A stretch of DNA of 64,000 bases, taken from the NCBI GenBank assembly GCA_001282665.1, contig LN874948.1, positions 1,000,213 through 1,064,212 on the forward strand, given 5' to 3'. Under the pieces are notes generated by a model. It saw only the letters and a list, made by a program, of their open reading frames with translations. It did not search any database and was not told the origin of the DNA. The stretch is from Clostridiales bacterium mt11. Lineage in GTDB: Bacteria; Bacillota; Clostridia; Tissierellales; Tepidimicrobiaceae. This document shows, piece by piece, positions 17,379 through 26,687 of this stretch; position 1 is the first letter of the stretch, and each line of letters starts with the position of its first letter. The position numbers were made by a program, and so were the translations under genes.

Positions 17379-18152
17379 TTAAAATAGAGGCAAACACACT
17401 TTCATGGTTTTATCCCCTAAATTTAACTTTATAATTTTTATTTCTACATCATATAAAGATTGAAAATCTTCTTCTGTTAGATTTTCATCTGGCTTATCCA
17501 CTTCAATTACAGTTTTATCCTTCACCAATAGAGCTTTAGTTCCATATAATAAAGCCTGTTCTGGAAAATGAGTAGCCATTATAATGGTTATCCCCAAATC
17601 TGTACACTTCCTTAGATGATTTAACATAGTTACTTGATTACCAAAATCTAGATTATTTGTAGGTTCGTCCATTATTATTATCTTTGACTGTTGAGTTAAA
17701 GCTTGGGCGATTTTAACGAGCTGTCTTTCTCCACCGCTTAACTGAGAATATATCTTGTCTTTAAGCTCTATGATTTTAAGCATCTTCATGGATTCCTCTG
17801 CTATTTCCTCATCTTCTTTAGAGGGAGAAGATGAAAATCCTAAATATGATGTTCTTCCCATTAAGACTATATCTATTGCCTTATATTGGAACGTAGAGCT
17901 AAAACTTTGAGGTATATAGCTTATAGCCTTAGCCCTTTTATTCCATGACCAATCCTTTATATCCTCACCATCTATTAATATTTCACCTTCATAAGAATCC
18001 TGTAATCCTATTATGGTCTTAATCAAGGTAGACTTCCCTGAACCATTAGGTCCTAATATGCAAACCATATCCCCATTTTTTGCAGTAAAGGATACATCTT
18101 GTAAAACAGTTTTATCCCTATAGCCACATACTAAATTTCTCACCTCTAACAT
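17379..18152 (-). CDS. ABC transporter ATP-binding protein, FecE/BtuD/MolC type
   Basis: The start is the ATG at 18150-18152, with AAGGAG nine bases upstream. Walker A is GPNGSGKST, the signature is LSGGERQLVKIAQAL and Walker B is IIIMDEPTNNLDF, followed by an ATHFPEQ switch histidine. Length (257 aa) is normal for ATPases of FecCD-type importers. The gene follows the permease gene after a 5-base gap and precedes the binding-protein gene, which gives a complete importer of permease, ATPase and lipoprotein. Likely cargo is molybdate or tungstate, judged from the ModE-like regulator and the molybdenum enzyme genes nearby. Siderophore or cobalamin transport remains the alternative. Confidence 0.9.
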   Translation of the reverse strand: MLEVRNLVCGYRDKTVLQDVSFTAKNGDMVCILGPNGSGKSTLIKTIIGLQDSYEGEILIDGEDIKDWSWNKRAKAISYIPQSFSSTFQYKAIDIVLMGRTSYLGFSSSPSKEDEEIAEESMKMLKIIELKDKIYSQLSGGERQLVKIAQALTQQSKIIIMDEPTNNLDFGNQVTMLNHLRKCTDLGITIIMATHFPEQALLYGTKALLVKDKTVIEVDKPDENLTEEDFQSLYDVEIKIIKLNLGDKTMKVCLPLF

Positions 18153-18157
18153 GAATT

Positions 18158-19177
18158 TCAACTCCTTCTATTGGTAAGTAAAAGAAATATAAAAAATGGT
18201 GCTCCCAATAGGGAAGTTAGTATACCCAATGGGATCTCTACTGTAGTAAGAGCTCTAGCAATATTGTCGATTAACAGTAGATAGGAACTACCTAACAATA
18301 TAGTAGTAGGTAATAACACCCTATAGTCTGGTCCAACTATCATTCTGCTAAGATGGGGTATAACAAGTCCTATCCATCCAATCATTCCACTTACAGAAAC
18401 AGAAGCAGCCGTCATCAATGTAGAACAAGCTATTACAATCATTCTAATCTTCTTCGTTTCAAGACCTAGAGTCTTTGCTTCATCCTCATCTAGGGATAGG
18501 ACGTTTAACCGCCATCTTAAAATATATAAGGGGATCATGCCTAAAAGAATTGGAATGATAATTGCTTTTATATCCTTTCCAGAAAAGCCAGCTAAGCTTC
18601 CCATAAGCCAAAAAGTTATCGTAGGCAGCTTGTCATTAGTATCTGCAAGGTATTTAATTAATGAAGTAAGAGAGGTAAATATAGAACCTATCAATACACC
18701 TGCAATCACAAGGGTTATTAAAGGATCATCTTTAATCCTACTGCTAATTAAGCACACTAAACCCACTCCAATAAGTCCAAATAAAAAAGATGAAATCTGT
18801 ATCCCTACAGTATTAAATGACAAAAATATAGCCAAAGCTGCTCCAAATGCAGAGCCTGATGTAACTCCCAAAATATCAGGAGAAACCAATGGATTTTTAA
18901 ACATACCCTGATATACTGCTCCTGAAACCGATAAGGAAGCCCCTACCAATATTGCCCCAATAATACGAGGCAGCCTTACCTTAAAAACTATGATATCGAT
19001 AGTTTCAGACCAAGTTTTAGCTATGGGGAAAATTTTAGAAAAAAGAACCTTTAGCAGCAACTTAATGGAAATAGGATATCTTCCAATGACAAAGGATAGG
19101 AGAAAGATTATCAATAATAGTATTATAAAAAAATATATATAATGTTGTTTTTCTTTTCCTCTATCTGTAGTATTCAT
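18158..19177 (-). CDS. ABC transporter permease, FecCD family (MolB-like)
   Basis: A 339-residue polytopic membrane protein. Conserved FecCD blocks are RLPRIIGAILVGASLSVSGA, NPLVSPDILGVTSGSAFGA and the cytoplasmic loop GLVIPHLSR.IVGPDYR that contacts the ATPase. It would form a homodimeric channel. The start follows AGAGGAGGTTACAG. It lies 53 bases downstream of the ModE-like regulator gene and overlaps nothing, so the four genes read as one unit. FecCD permeases normally carry metal chelates; the MolB subgroup carries molybdate and tungstate. Context favours the latter. Confidence 0.9.
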   Translation of the reverse strand: MNTTDRGKEKQHYIYFFIILLLIIFLLSFVIGRYPISIKLLLKVLFSKIFPIAKTWSETIDIIVFKVRLPRIIGAILVGASLSVSGAVYQGMFKNPLVSPDILGVTSGSAFGAALAIFLSFNTVGIQISSFLFGLIGVGLVCLISSRIKDDPLITLVIAGVLIGSIFTSLTSLIKYLADTNDKLPTITFWLMGSLAGFSGKDIKAIIIPILLGMIPLYILRWRLNVLSLDEDEAKTLGLETKKIRMIVIACSTLMTAASVSVSGMIGWIGLVIPHLSRMIVGPDYRVLLPTTILLGSSYLLLIDNIARALTTVEIPLGILTSLLGAPFFIFLLLTNRRS

Positions 19178-19230
19178 CTGTAACCTCCTCTCATCGTTAT
19201 CCTTTCATTAATATAACGGTGTCAAAAATA

Positions 19231-19566
19231 TTAAATGCCTCTAAAATACTTTTTATAAAGCTCATCTAGCACTTCATCTGCTTCTTTACAGAAACCTTTA
19301 TATGCTTTTATTAGCTCTTTTGCCTTAGGAGTTAAATAGGACCCTCCTCCATCTGTACCGCCTGTATGGGTTTCTAAAAGTGTCTCCCCAAACATCTTTT
19401 CAGCTTTATTAATAATGGACCAAGCTTTACTATATGACATATTTAACTCACCTGCTGCCTTATTTAAGCTTCCTAACTTATCTACCTTCTCTAACAATAG
19501 ACATGGCCCTTTTCCAAATGCCTTTTCTCCATTATGAATTATGCGATATTTAGTTTCAAGTTCCAT
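19231..19566 (-). CDS. ModE-like winged helix DNA-binding protein
   Basis: About 111 residues from the ATG at 19564-19566. The longer frame to 19581 would start with TTG without a fitting ribosome site. The protein is the stand-alone N-terminal domain of ModE: LGSLNKAAGELNMSYSKAWSIINKAEKMFGETLLETHTGGTDGGGSYLTPKA contains the helix-turn-helix and the glycine-rich wing. The molybdate-binding MOP domains of full ModE are missing, as in many clostridial and archaeal relatives. It would regulate molybdate uptake or molybdenum enzyme genes. It is the first gene of the ABC transporter set and follows xdhC closely. Whether it senses the oxyanion itself is unknown. Confidence 0.88.
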   Translation of the reverse strand: MELETKYRIIHNGEKAFGKGPCLLLEKVDKLGSLNKAAGELNMSYSKAWSIINKAEKMFGETLLETHTGGTDGGGSYLTPKAKELIKAYKGFCKEADEVLDELYKKYFRGI

Positions 19567-19608
19567 ACAACTCACTCCCAAATAACTTTTTCCAACGGTA
19601 AAATGAAA

Positions 19609-20412
19609 CTACCCATTTAAACTATCCTTCATATGCGAAATTTCTCCATCGTTCTTCACCATTAAAATTTCTGCCATTATGCTTATAGCTATTTCTTCAG
19701 GACTTCCATTATCTATCTTTAATCCTATAGGAGAGTATACCTTACTAATATCCTTTTCAGATACTCCCTTATTTCTCAGATTATCCATCATAATAGTTAC
19801 CTTCCTCTTAGACCCCATTACACCAATATATTTTGCATCCTTATTTATTATTCCTTCTAAACTCTCTTCATCATATTTATGACCTCTAGTGACTATCACT
19901 ATATAGGTATTATTATCTATAGGGTAATTTGTCAGCTTTTCACCTATGTTGCCAAATACCAACTCATGTGCTTTCGGAAATCTTTCTTTATTTAAAAACT
20001 CCTCCCTATCTTCAAATACTACTATATTGAAATCCAATAAAGATGCTATATTGTATATGGCATGACCTACATGTCCTCCACCAGCAATAAGTAATTTTGG
20101 CTTATTCTTATATACATCGATGAAAATATCTACTTCTCCACCACAGATCATCTCTATACCTTCCTTGTTTAAAGGAAGGTTTACACTACGACTGCTTCCT
20201 TCTTCAATAGTTTCAAGACATAGCTCTATAACTCGTTTTTCAAGACTTCCGCCACCTATGGTTCCATAAGTAGAACCGTCCTTAAAAACTGCCATTATGG
20301 CACCTACATCTCTAGGTGTAGAGCCTCCTGCTCTCGTAATAGTTGCAATAGCTGCTTCCTTTCCATTTTCAATTTCCTCTAATACCTTTTTCATAACCAA
20401 TACATCACCCAT
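19609..20412 (-). CDS. xdhC: XdhC/CoxI family molybdenum hydroxylase maturation protein
   Basis: The protein has 267 residues. The N-terminal XdhC domain shows TRAGGSTPRDVGAIMAV and GTIGGGSLE (residues 20-60), and the C-terminal Rossmann domain shows LLIAGGGHVGHAIY and VMGSKRK. Proteins of this family bind the molybdenum cofactor, protect it during sulfuration and insert it into xanthine dehydrogenase-type enzymes. Here the system is probably the selenium-linked variant, since YqeB is encoded immediately upstream (1-base gap) and YqeC and MocA elsewhere in the window. The start is supported by GAGGAGGATTTAGT. It works in the cytosol together with the hydroxylases encoded at 26688-30221 and 59746-63360. 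Confidence 0.9.
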   Translation of the reverse strand: MGDVLVMKKVLEEIENGKEAAIATITRAGGSTPRDVGAIMAVFKDGSTYGTIGGGSLEKRVIELCLETIEEGSSRSVNLPLNKEGIEMICGGEVDIFIDVYKNKPKLLIAGGGHVGHAIYNIASLLDFNIVVFEDREEFLNKERFPKAHELVFGNIGEKLTNYPIDNNTYIVIVTRGHKYDEESLEGIINKDAKYIGVMGSKRKVTIMMDNLRNKGVSEKDISKVYSPIGLKIDNGSPEEIAISIMAEILMVKNDGEISHMKDSLNG

Positions 20413-20413
20413 A

Positions 20414-21211
20414 CTAAATCCTCCTCTCTTTTCTTAAATAGAGTATTCCTTCTAAAACGCCGCCGCCAACTGCTCTAGCTTTATCCGAAATGGTAAAAGC
20501 ATATCTCTCTACATTTCTTGGATCAATATCTCCTATTTTTAGTCCTCTATGTATATATAAACCCTCTTTAATAATACCTCTAAGAACACCGTCAATTTCT
20601 GCTGTAACTTCACTTTCCCCAACTTTGCAGATTATATCTCCAATCTTCACTTTATCCCCAATCTGATAAAAGGACTTGACTATGCCATCACCAGTTGCCC
20701 TAAGGACTCTTTCCTCCCTATATCCCATTACTTCTCCTGGTATTCCAGTATTTTCAGCTGGCTTGCCTCTATGAATAACCCTTCCTAGATTATGTCCCCT
20801 TTTAGTTTCCACCACTAAATCCACATCTACTCCTGCTTCAAACCCTGGTCCTACCCCTATGGTTATTGGTGCCATCTCCTTAGTAGTGCCTAAATTCCTC
20901 TTTGCTAAAATAGCATCTACTACTGCTAATGGTTTTAATTCTTTTATTATATCTCCTCTAGAATCTATATAAACTGGTATAAAGCCTTTCTCAAAAATAT
21001 ATTTGATATCATCTAAATCTTTAGCTAAGACAGCTCTAACCCCTTCTACTTCTACCTCTCCAGCATATACGGCTTCGCTGAATGAAACTTTTCTTCTAAT
21101 GGTTAAAGGCTTTTCTATTTCTAAAACCAATACCTTAAACCCTGCCCTACATAATCTATGGATTATCCCAGAAGCTATATCTCCACCACCCCGTACTATT
21201 ACTATTTCCAT
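20414..21211 (-). CDS. yqeB: YqeB family protein of the selenium-dependent molybdenum hydroxylase system (EF2563-like)
   Basis: A 265-residue protein beginning with a Rossmann-like VRGGGDIASGIIHRLCRAGF motif. In the middle it contains the family block GVGPGFEAGVDVDLVVETKRGHNLGRVI and near the end a swivelling beta segment (GDGIVKSFYQIGDKVKIGDIICKVG). Genes of this family occur with selD, yqeC and mocA only in genomes with selenium-dependent molybdenum hydroxylases. The biochemical role in maturing the Se-containing cofactor is not established. It heads the accessory gene set (yqeB-xdhC-ModE-like-ABC) downstream of a terminator-like hairpin that separates it from the hydantoinase gene. A weak promoter may lie in the 54-base gap, but I cannot define one. 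Confidence 0.9.
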   Translation of the reverse strand: MEIVIVRGGGDIASGIIHRLCRAGFKVLVLEIEKPLTIRRKVSFSEAVYAGEVEVEGVRAVLAKDLDDIKYIFEKGFIPVYIDSRGDIIKELKPLAVVDAILAKRNLGTTKEMAPITIGVGPGFEAGVDVDLVVETKRGHNLGRVIHRGKPAENTGIPGEVMGYREERVLRATGDGIVKSFYQIGDKVKIGDIICKVGESEVTAEIDGVLRGIIKEGLYIHRGLKIGDIDPRNVERYAFTISDKARAVGGGVLEGILYLRKERRI

Positions 21212-21236
21212 GACTATCCACTCCTTATTTAAAACC

Positions 21237-21260
21237 TAGGCAGAGAATCATCTCTGCCTA
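21237..21260 (-). terminator. Hairpin between the hydantoinase gene and yqeB
   Basis: Perfect 10-base stem TAGGCAGAGA / TCTCTGCCTA with a 4-base loop. The T-rich tract after it on the minus strand is short and interrupted, so it may only attenuate and let part of the transcripts run into yqeB. Confidence 0.65.
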
Positions 21261-21265
21261 AAAGA

Positions 21266-22645
21266 TCAACTGTGAATCCTTCTATACTGATATTTTCCTA
21301 AGGGTTTTGAAGAGATTATTTCCCCATCTCTTACTATCATCTGTCCTCTTAAAAAAACATATTCAAATTTTCCAAATTGAGTGAACCCCTCATATAGATT
21401 ATAATCTACATTTTGAGTTTGTTCTTCTGCTTTTATCGTCGTTTTATGGTTGGGATTGAATATTACAATATCTGCATCGCTTCCTATTTGGATTACTCCC
21501 TTTTTAGGATATAATCCAAATATCTTAGCTGGATTCTCCGAGATAATTTTCACTAACCTTTCCATACTTATTCTATTTTCCTTTACTCCGTAAGTATACA
21601 TAAGGTTAAACCTATTTTCTACTCCGGGAGCACCATTGGGAATCATAGTAAAATTATCTTTTCCAATATCCTTCTGCCCTCTATAATTAAAAGCACAATG
21701 GTCTGTAGCTACTACCTCTATCTCTCCATTCCTAATGCCCTTCCACAAAACCTTATTGCTTTCCATATCTCTAAGGGGTGGAGACATTACATACTTTGCC
21801 CCTTCAAAGGAGTCTTCCCCTTTAGGAAGGTAATATTCCTTATTTAATAGGAGATATTGAGGACAAGTTTCTACTAAAATCTTTGCTCCTCCTCTTTTAG
21901 CATTTTTGATTTCATCATAACCTTCTTTGGAGCTTAAATGCACTATATACACAGGTGTATCTACTAACTCCGCTATGGTTATAAGTCTAGCTATGGACTC
22001 TTTCTCAAGGGAAGGCGGTCTAGTTTCCATATGATAAATAGGTTCTCTATTTCCTTTTAATATAGCTTCTTCTCTGAGCTTGTCTATTAAAGTACCATTT
22101 TCACAGTGAAACCCTATTAAAGCTCCTAACTCTTTTGCCCTTTTTAAAGCTTCATATATAGAACCATCATCTAGCTGTAATTCCTCATAGGCAAAGAAAA
22201 TCTTAAATGAGGGGATACCTTCCTTTATCATCTCCTCCATCTCTTGAGATGTCTTTTCATTCCAATCTGATATGGTCATATGATATCCATAATCGGTATA
22301 AGTTTTACCTACTGCCTTTTCATTCCACTCATCAAGGGCTTCTCTTAAAGTTCCACCCCTTACCTGTTCGGCAAAGTCTATAATAGTTGTAGTGCCACCC
22401 ATAATTGCAGCTTTAGTGCCTGTTTTGAAATCATCTGCTACTATTCCACCTATTTCACAATCAAAGTGAGTATGGGCGTCTATTCCTCCAGGCATTATAT
22501 AAGAACCTTCAGCATCTATTATTTCATCATTAGGTCTTATTAAGTTTAAGCCTATTTTATCTATCTTTTCTCCTACTATACGGATATCCTTTTGGGATAT
22601 TCCCTTTGAACTTACTATTTTACCATTAGTAATTACAACAGCCAT
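21266..22645 (-). CDS. hyuA: D-hydantoinase/dihydropyrimidinase family amidohydrolase (YgeZ/HyuA-like)
   Basis: A 459-residue cyclic amidohydrolase. Metal-binding residues are visible: H58 and H60 (GGIDAHTHFD), the carboxylated lysine K148 (PSFKIFFAYEE), histidines in GFHCENG and VHLSS, and the aspartate in VATDHCAF. These enzymes open the ring of hydantoins and dihydropyrimidines. In the E. coli cluster and in gut bacteria that degrade urate, the homologue lies with ygeX, ygeY, ssnA and xdh genes and is thought to act on a ring-opened or ring-closed purine intermediate. Its own substrate here is not shown by the sequence. The gene overlaps the end of the preceding deacylase-like gene closely (stop and start one base apart), so translation is probably coupled. 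Confidence 0.9.
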   Translation of the reverse strand: MAVVITNGKIVSSKGISQKDIRIVGEKIDKIGLNLIRPNDEIIDAEGSYIMPGGIDAHTHFDCEIGGIVADDFKTGTKAAIMGGTTTIIDFAEQVRGGTLREALDEWNEKAVGKTYTDYGYHMTISDWNEKTSQEMEEMIKEGIPSFKIFFAYEELQLDDGSIYEALKRAKELGALIGFHCENGTLIDKLREEAILKGNREPIYHMETRPPSLEKESIARLITIAELVDTPVYIVHLSSKEGYDEIKNAKRGGAKILVETCPQYLLLNKEYYLPKGEDSFEGAKYVMSPPLRDMESNKVLWKGIRNGEIEVVATDHCAFNYRGQKDIGKDNFTMIPNGAPGVENRFNLMYTYGVKENRISMERLVKIISENPAKIFGLYPKKGVIQIGSDADIVIFNPNHKTTIKAEEQTQNVDYNLYEGFTQFGKFEYVFLRGQMIVRDGEIISSKPLGKYQYRRIHS

Positions 22646-24229
22646 TTACTCACCTCTTAACACCTTGCCTGCTAAGACCTTATTATATTTTTCCTTCTCT
22701 AAAACCATATTTCCATTAATCATAACATACTCTATGCCTTTTGGGCATTGTTTAGGTTCTACAAATGTTCCCTTGTCCATAATTTCCCCTAAGTCAAATA
22801 TTACAATATCCGCAAAATTTCCTTCTTTAATCTCTCCTCTATCTTTAAGCTTAAAAGTTTCTCCAGGCTTTTTTGTCATCTTATATATAGCTTCTTCCAA
22901 GGAAATAACCTTCTCTTCCCTTACATACTTCCCTAAAACCCTTGGAAAGGAACTATATAATCTCGGGTGAGGATTTTCCGATATCATTCCATCGGTACAA
23001 ACATTTTGCTCTGGTCTTTTCAAGAACTTTATAATATGCTCTTCTAATCCATAGAAATCCACCATGCCCACAGAATTTTCTTCTTCATATATAATATCGA
23101 AGGTAGCATTGTATGGATCCTTACCTCTCATCTCTCCTAATTCAATAAGGTTTTTGCCTATTACATTCTTATTCCTCTGGTTTTTTACTGAGGTTATAAA
23201 TATTTGATCTAACCCTGCAAAATCTATAAAGTTGTCCCAGCCATGAATCCCTGTTTTTATATCCTCTATAATCCTTTCCCTATTGGATTTACTTTCAAGC
23301 CTTTTTAACAACTTTTCAGTCCCCCCTTCATGAACCCAAGGAGGTAATACAACACCTAAACTAGTACTTCCTGCTGCATAGGGATACTGGTCAAAGGAAA
23401 CTTTAATACCTTCTTCTTTAGCCTTATCCAATAATTCTATAGCTTCATCAATATACTTCCAATTTTTCTTTCCACATACCTTAAAGTGAGAAAAGTGAAT
23501 CTTAACTCCCGATTCTCTACCTATGGTTATTATCTCCTTCATAGAATCTATAATTGTATCTGCCTCAGACCTTTGATGAACTGCAAATATACCATCAAAC
23601 TCAGCCACTACTTTACAGATTTCAATTAACTCCTCTATGTTTCCATATACACAAGGAGGATATATAAGTCCTGTTGAAAGTCCAATAGCTCCTCCTTCCA
23701 TTTCTCTTCTAGTTATTTCACACATCTTTTCTATATCTTCTAAACTTGCTTTCTTGTTTTCAAGCCCAATAGCTTCTAATCTAATATTTCCATGGGGAAC
23801 TAAATAGCTTTGATTTAGTCCCACTCCTTTCTTCTCCATCATGTTTAAATAATCTCCTGTAGTTTCATATTCCCAGTCTATATCATCACTATCTCCATTA
23901 AATAGGGAATTTATCTTCCTCCAAGGGGATATATGCTCTTTTGGAAGGGGTGCCATAGATATCCCGTCTTGACCTAAGATTTCAGTAGTTACACCTTGTC
24001 TAATCTTTATTTCGTTGTAAGGATTTACTAATACATACAGGTCTGAATGGCTGTGGGTATCTATAAATCCAGGACATACTACTCTATCTTTAGCATCTAT
24101 TATCCTTTCAGCATCCTCTTCTATTTTTCCAATCTTTTTAATCCTATCTCCTTCAATTAATACATCTCCTGTGAAGGGTTTATTTAATCCACCATCTACT
24201 ATTAATCCGTTCTTTATTAAAATCTTCAT
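22646..24229 (-). CDS. D-aminoacylase / N-acyl-D-amino-acid deacylase family amidohydrolase
   Basis: A 527-residue protein of the amidohydrolase superfamily, subgroup of N-acyl-D-amino-acid deacylases: GFIDTHSHSDL with metal histidines H59 and H61, LSTGLIYPPCVYG, FAVHQRSE, and a C-terminal NPHPRLYSSFPRVLGKYVREE block characteristic of the group. Characterised relatives remove acyl or carbamoyl groups from D-amino acids; others are misannotated and open rings. It sits between the PreA-like and hydantoinase genes in a cluster for purine breakdown, where several C-N bonds must be hydrolysed. It may thus act on a ring-opened ureido or formamido product; this is inference. Start and stop are tightly packed with neighbours (13 and 0 bases). 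Confidence 0.85.
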   Translation of the reverse strand: MKILIKNGLIVDGGLNKPFTGDVLIEGDRIKKIGKIEEDAERIIDAKDRVVCPGFIDTHSHSDLYVLVNPYNEIKIRQGVTTEILGQDGISMAPLPKEHISPWRKINSLFNGDSDDIDWEYETTGDYLNMMEKKGVGLNQSYLVPHGNIRLEAIGLENKKASLEDIEKMCEITRREMEGGAIGLSTGLIYPPCVYGNIEELIEICKVVAEFDGIFAVHQRSEADTIIDSMKEIITIGRESGVKIHFSHFKVCGKKNWKYIDEAIELLDKAKEEGIKVSFDQYPYAAGSTSLGVVLPPWVHEGGTEKLLKRLESKSNRERIIEDIKTGIHGWDNFIDFAGLDQIFITSVKNQRNKNVIGKNLIELGEMRGKDPYNATFDIIYEEENSVGMVDFYGLEEHIIKFLKRPEQNVCTDGMISENPHPRLYSSFPRVLGKYVREEKVISLEEAIYKMTKKPGETFKLKDRGEIKEGNFADIVIFDLGEIMDKGTFVEPKQCPKGIEYVMINGNMVLEKEKYNKVLAGKVLRGE

Positions 24230-24242
24230 ATACTCACCAGCT

Positions 24243-25310
24243 TTATAAATATTTAGCTTCTAATGCCTTAGTTGGGCATACGGATATACAAAGTCCACAG
24301 TATCTACATTCTTCCTCATCTAGTTCCATCATATCCTTTAGATTTCTTGCCTCATAGGCACAAACCCTTTCACATAATTTACATCTTGTACATCTGTCTT
24401 CCTGCCAACTAAATTCAAATTTTGTTCTTTCGTTGGATTCACCCATATATCGGTGGACAATCCCACAGGCTTCATCAATGGAATCATATCCCAATCTTTC
24501 AAGATTGGTACAAAAATCCTTATATATCTTATCTATTATGTTTTCCCCTTTAATGATTGGGGCAGTACATATACCTATAAAATTAGCTCCTGCCATTACC
24601 ATCTCAACTCCATCTGCTCCAGTCATACAGCCTCCCAATCCTATAATTGGAACATTTACTTTCTTACTAATTTCATATATCTTATGAAGGGTTATAGGTT
24701 TTATTACCTCTCCTGTTAACCAGCCAAATCCATTACCGCCAAGCAGAGGTCTTCCCGTTTCTATATCGATACGGAAAGCTGGTCCTACTGAATCACAGGC
24801 AGTAATTGCATCTACCCCTGCCTTTTCTAATTCCATACAAAAATCTCCTATGTTTGGAACTGTAGGTGGCAGTTTTGCTATTATTGGAATACTTACTCTA
24901 TTCTTGGTGTCCTTAACCATTGGAATCAAATCGGTATAATCATAGGAAACCAACTCAATTATATCTGCCCCTGCCTTTTCTAATCTTTCCACCAATTGAC
25001 TGCTTTCCTCTAAGGTGTGACCTACAGATGCTATATTTACTACTCCCATTTCCTTTAATTTAGGAATCTCTTCATCTATCCATCTTTCTGGATCAAAATC
25101 CGTCCATTTTTCATTGTTAATAAGGGAATTATTAGTACTCTTTACCATATGGGGTGCTGGATTTATAGCTCTTTGTTTCCTTATAGTCTTTGTTACTACT
25201 GCCCCAGCCCCTGCATCGTATAATTTTTTCATCGATTCTGCACTATAAGATAGAGGCCCTGAACCAATGATGATTGGTGTCTTTATTTCAATACCTAACA
25301 AATTATACAT
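24243..25310 (-). CDS. PreA-like dihydroorotate/dihydropyrimidine dehydrogenase with two [4Fe-4S] clusters
   Basis: 355 residues. The first 290 form an FMN-binding TIM barrel of the dihydroorotate dehydrogenase family (IIGSGPLSYSAESMKKLYDAGAGAVVTKT, then GLGGCMTGADGVEMVMAGA at the phosphate site). The last 55 residues hold two ferredoxin motifs, CTRCKLCERVC and CRYCGLCISVC. This is the layout of PreA, one half of the NAD-dependent dihydropyrimidine dehydrogenase. The NADH-binding partner PreT is not encoded nearby, so electrons may come from another flavoprotein or ferredoxin. In this cluster it could reduce or oxidise a heterocyclic intermediate of purine breakdown before the hydantoinase acts. 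The start follows TAGGAGGAAAATAG. Confidence 0.85.
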   Translation of the reverse strand: MYNLLGIEIKTPIIIGSGPLSYSAESMKKLYDAGAGAVVTKTIRKQRAINPAPHMVKSTNNSLINNEKWTDFDPERWIDEEIPKLKEMGVVNIASVGHTLEESSQLVERLEKAGADIIELVSYDYTDLIPMVKDTKNRVSIPIIAKLPPTVPNIGDFCMELEKAGVDAITACDSVGPAFRIDIETGRPLLGGNGFGWLTGEVIKPITLHKIYEISKKVNVPIIGLGGCMTGADGVEMVMAGANFIGICTAPIIKGENIIDKIYKDFCTNLERLGYDSIDEACGIVHRYMGESNERTKFEFSWQEDRCTRCKLCERVCAYEARNLKDMMELDEEECRYCGLCISVCPTKALEAKYL

Positions 25311-25338
25311 CTATTTTCCTCCTAATACCTAAATTGTT

Positions 25339-26649
25339 TTAAAATTTCCAAAATTCCTCTGCTACAGCTTTCATATCTCTTAAAACTTCCTTTTTATCTA
25401 TAGATTTTAATTTCTTATTTTCCAAAACCGGTTTTCCATTTATATATACACTATCTATGAACTCTTTCTCACCTTGAACTACTATTTGATCAAATATATT
25501 ATCCAAAGTAACTGGAGTTTTAAAATCAGCTTCCATGATTATAAAATCAGCTTTGTTCTTAGGCACTAATTTTCCTGTATCATTCCATCCTAATACTTTA
25601 GCTCCATATTCTGTAGCCATTTTAAATACCATACTTGCAGGCATAACCGAAGCATCTTCCATACTGGCTTTGTGTAGTAAAAAGGCTGATTTCATCACCG
25701 TAAAAAAATCATTTATATATCCATCTGTACCTAAAGCCACTACTACTCCTTCTTCTAAAAGTTGTGGCACTGGTGAAAAGCCTCCTCCAACTTCACAGTT
25801 ACTCAAAGGCATATGAACTACCTTTACATTTCTTTCCTTTAAAATTTTAATCTCTTCTTCATTTATTTTAACGCATTGAGATGCAAGAACATTTTCATCT
25901 AATAATCCTAAATCATCGTAGTACTTTACAGGCAATTTCTTATAGGATTTCAAACAATGGTCTACTTCATAGATGCTCTCCGATAGATGAAACTGCCATG
26001 CAGAATTTAATTTTCTAGCCTTGTCATAAGCTAGTTTTAAGAATTTATCTGAACAGGTAAAGGTCGTATGAGTACACATTATTCCACTAATTAATTTGCT
26101 GTTTTCCCTGCTCCATTCTATAAGTCTACTATTTTCATCTAAACATTTAACTCCATTTTCATAGCTTATCCTTTCACAACTTTCTAAAGAGAGAATGGCT
26201 TTCATGCCAATTTCCTCTAATATCTTCCCTTGTTCAATTAAAGTACCCTCTTCTGTATTTGGAGCTTCTAAAGTATCACAAAATCCTATAACTCCTGATT
26301 CTATTAATTCTAATGATGAAGCCTTAGTAGTAGCCTTTACCTCTTTTAAACCAATCCTATTTTCAATAAAAGGCCACCAATAGTCCCATAAAAATCCTTC
26401 AAAATCCTTAAATTCTACATTAGCAGGTATTCCCCTTGAAAGGATTCCGTATTGATGCATATGGGCGTTGATAAATCCAGGCATAAGGATTGAATTTCTC
26501 TTATCCACCAATTCAGCATTAGGATACTTTTTTTGAGCCTTATCATTAGGCAGTATATCTACTATTTCCTCTCCTTGGACTACTAAGGAGTAATCTATAT
26601 AGACATCTTCTGATGAAGATATTAAATACTTACTCTTAACGATGAACAT
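25339..26649 (-). CDS. ssnA: SsnA-like aminohydrolase linked to selenium metabolism
   Basis: The start is the ATG at 26647-26649, directly behind TAGGAGGAGGTATTTA. A frame up to 26673 is untranslated leader. The protein (436 aa) belongs to the cytosine/guanine deaminase-like amidohydrolases: metal histidines H63 and H65 in GFINAHMHQY, a central HTTFTC, HLSES and the aspartate in ALGTDGYINDFF. The region SRGIPANVEFKDFEGFLWDYWW resembles SsnA of the E. coli yge-ygf cluster. SsnA is consistently found beside selenium-dependent molybdenum hydroxylases and is part of the anaerobic urate degradation cluster of gut bacteria. The exact substrate is not settled. It follows the hydroxylase genes with a 38-base gap. 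Confidence 0.82.
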   Translation of the reverse strand: MFIVKSKYLISSSEDVYIDYSLVVQGEEIVDILPNDKAQKKYPNAELVDKRNSILMPGFINAHMHQYGILSRGIPANVEFKDFEGFLWDYWWPFIENRIGLKEVKATTKASSLELIESGVIGFCDTLEAPNTEEGTLIEQGKILEEIGMKAILSLESCERISYENGVKCLDENSRLIEWSRENSKLISGIMCTHTTFTCSDKFLKLAYDKARKLNSAWQFHLSESIYEVDHCLKSYKKLPVKYYDDLGLLDENVLASQCVKINEEEIKILKERNVKVVHMPLSNCEVGGGFSPVPQLLEEGVVVALGTDGYINDFFTVMKSAFLLHKASMEDASVMPASMVFKMATEYGAKVLGWNDTGKLVPKNKADFIIMEADFKTPVTLDNIFDQIVVQGEKEFIDSVYINGKPVLENKKLKSIDKKEVLRDMKAVAEEFWKF

Positions 26650-26687
26650 TAAATACCTCCTCCTATCGGACAAAGGGCAAATGCCGA

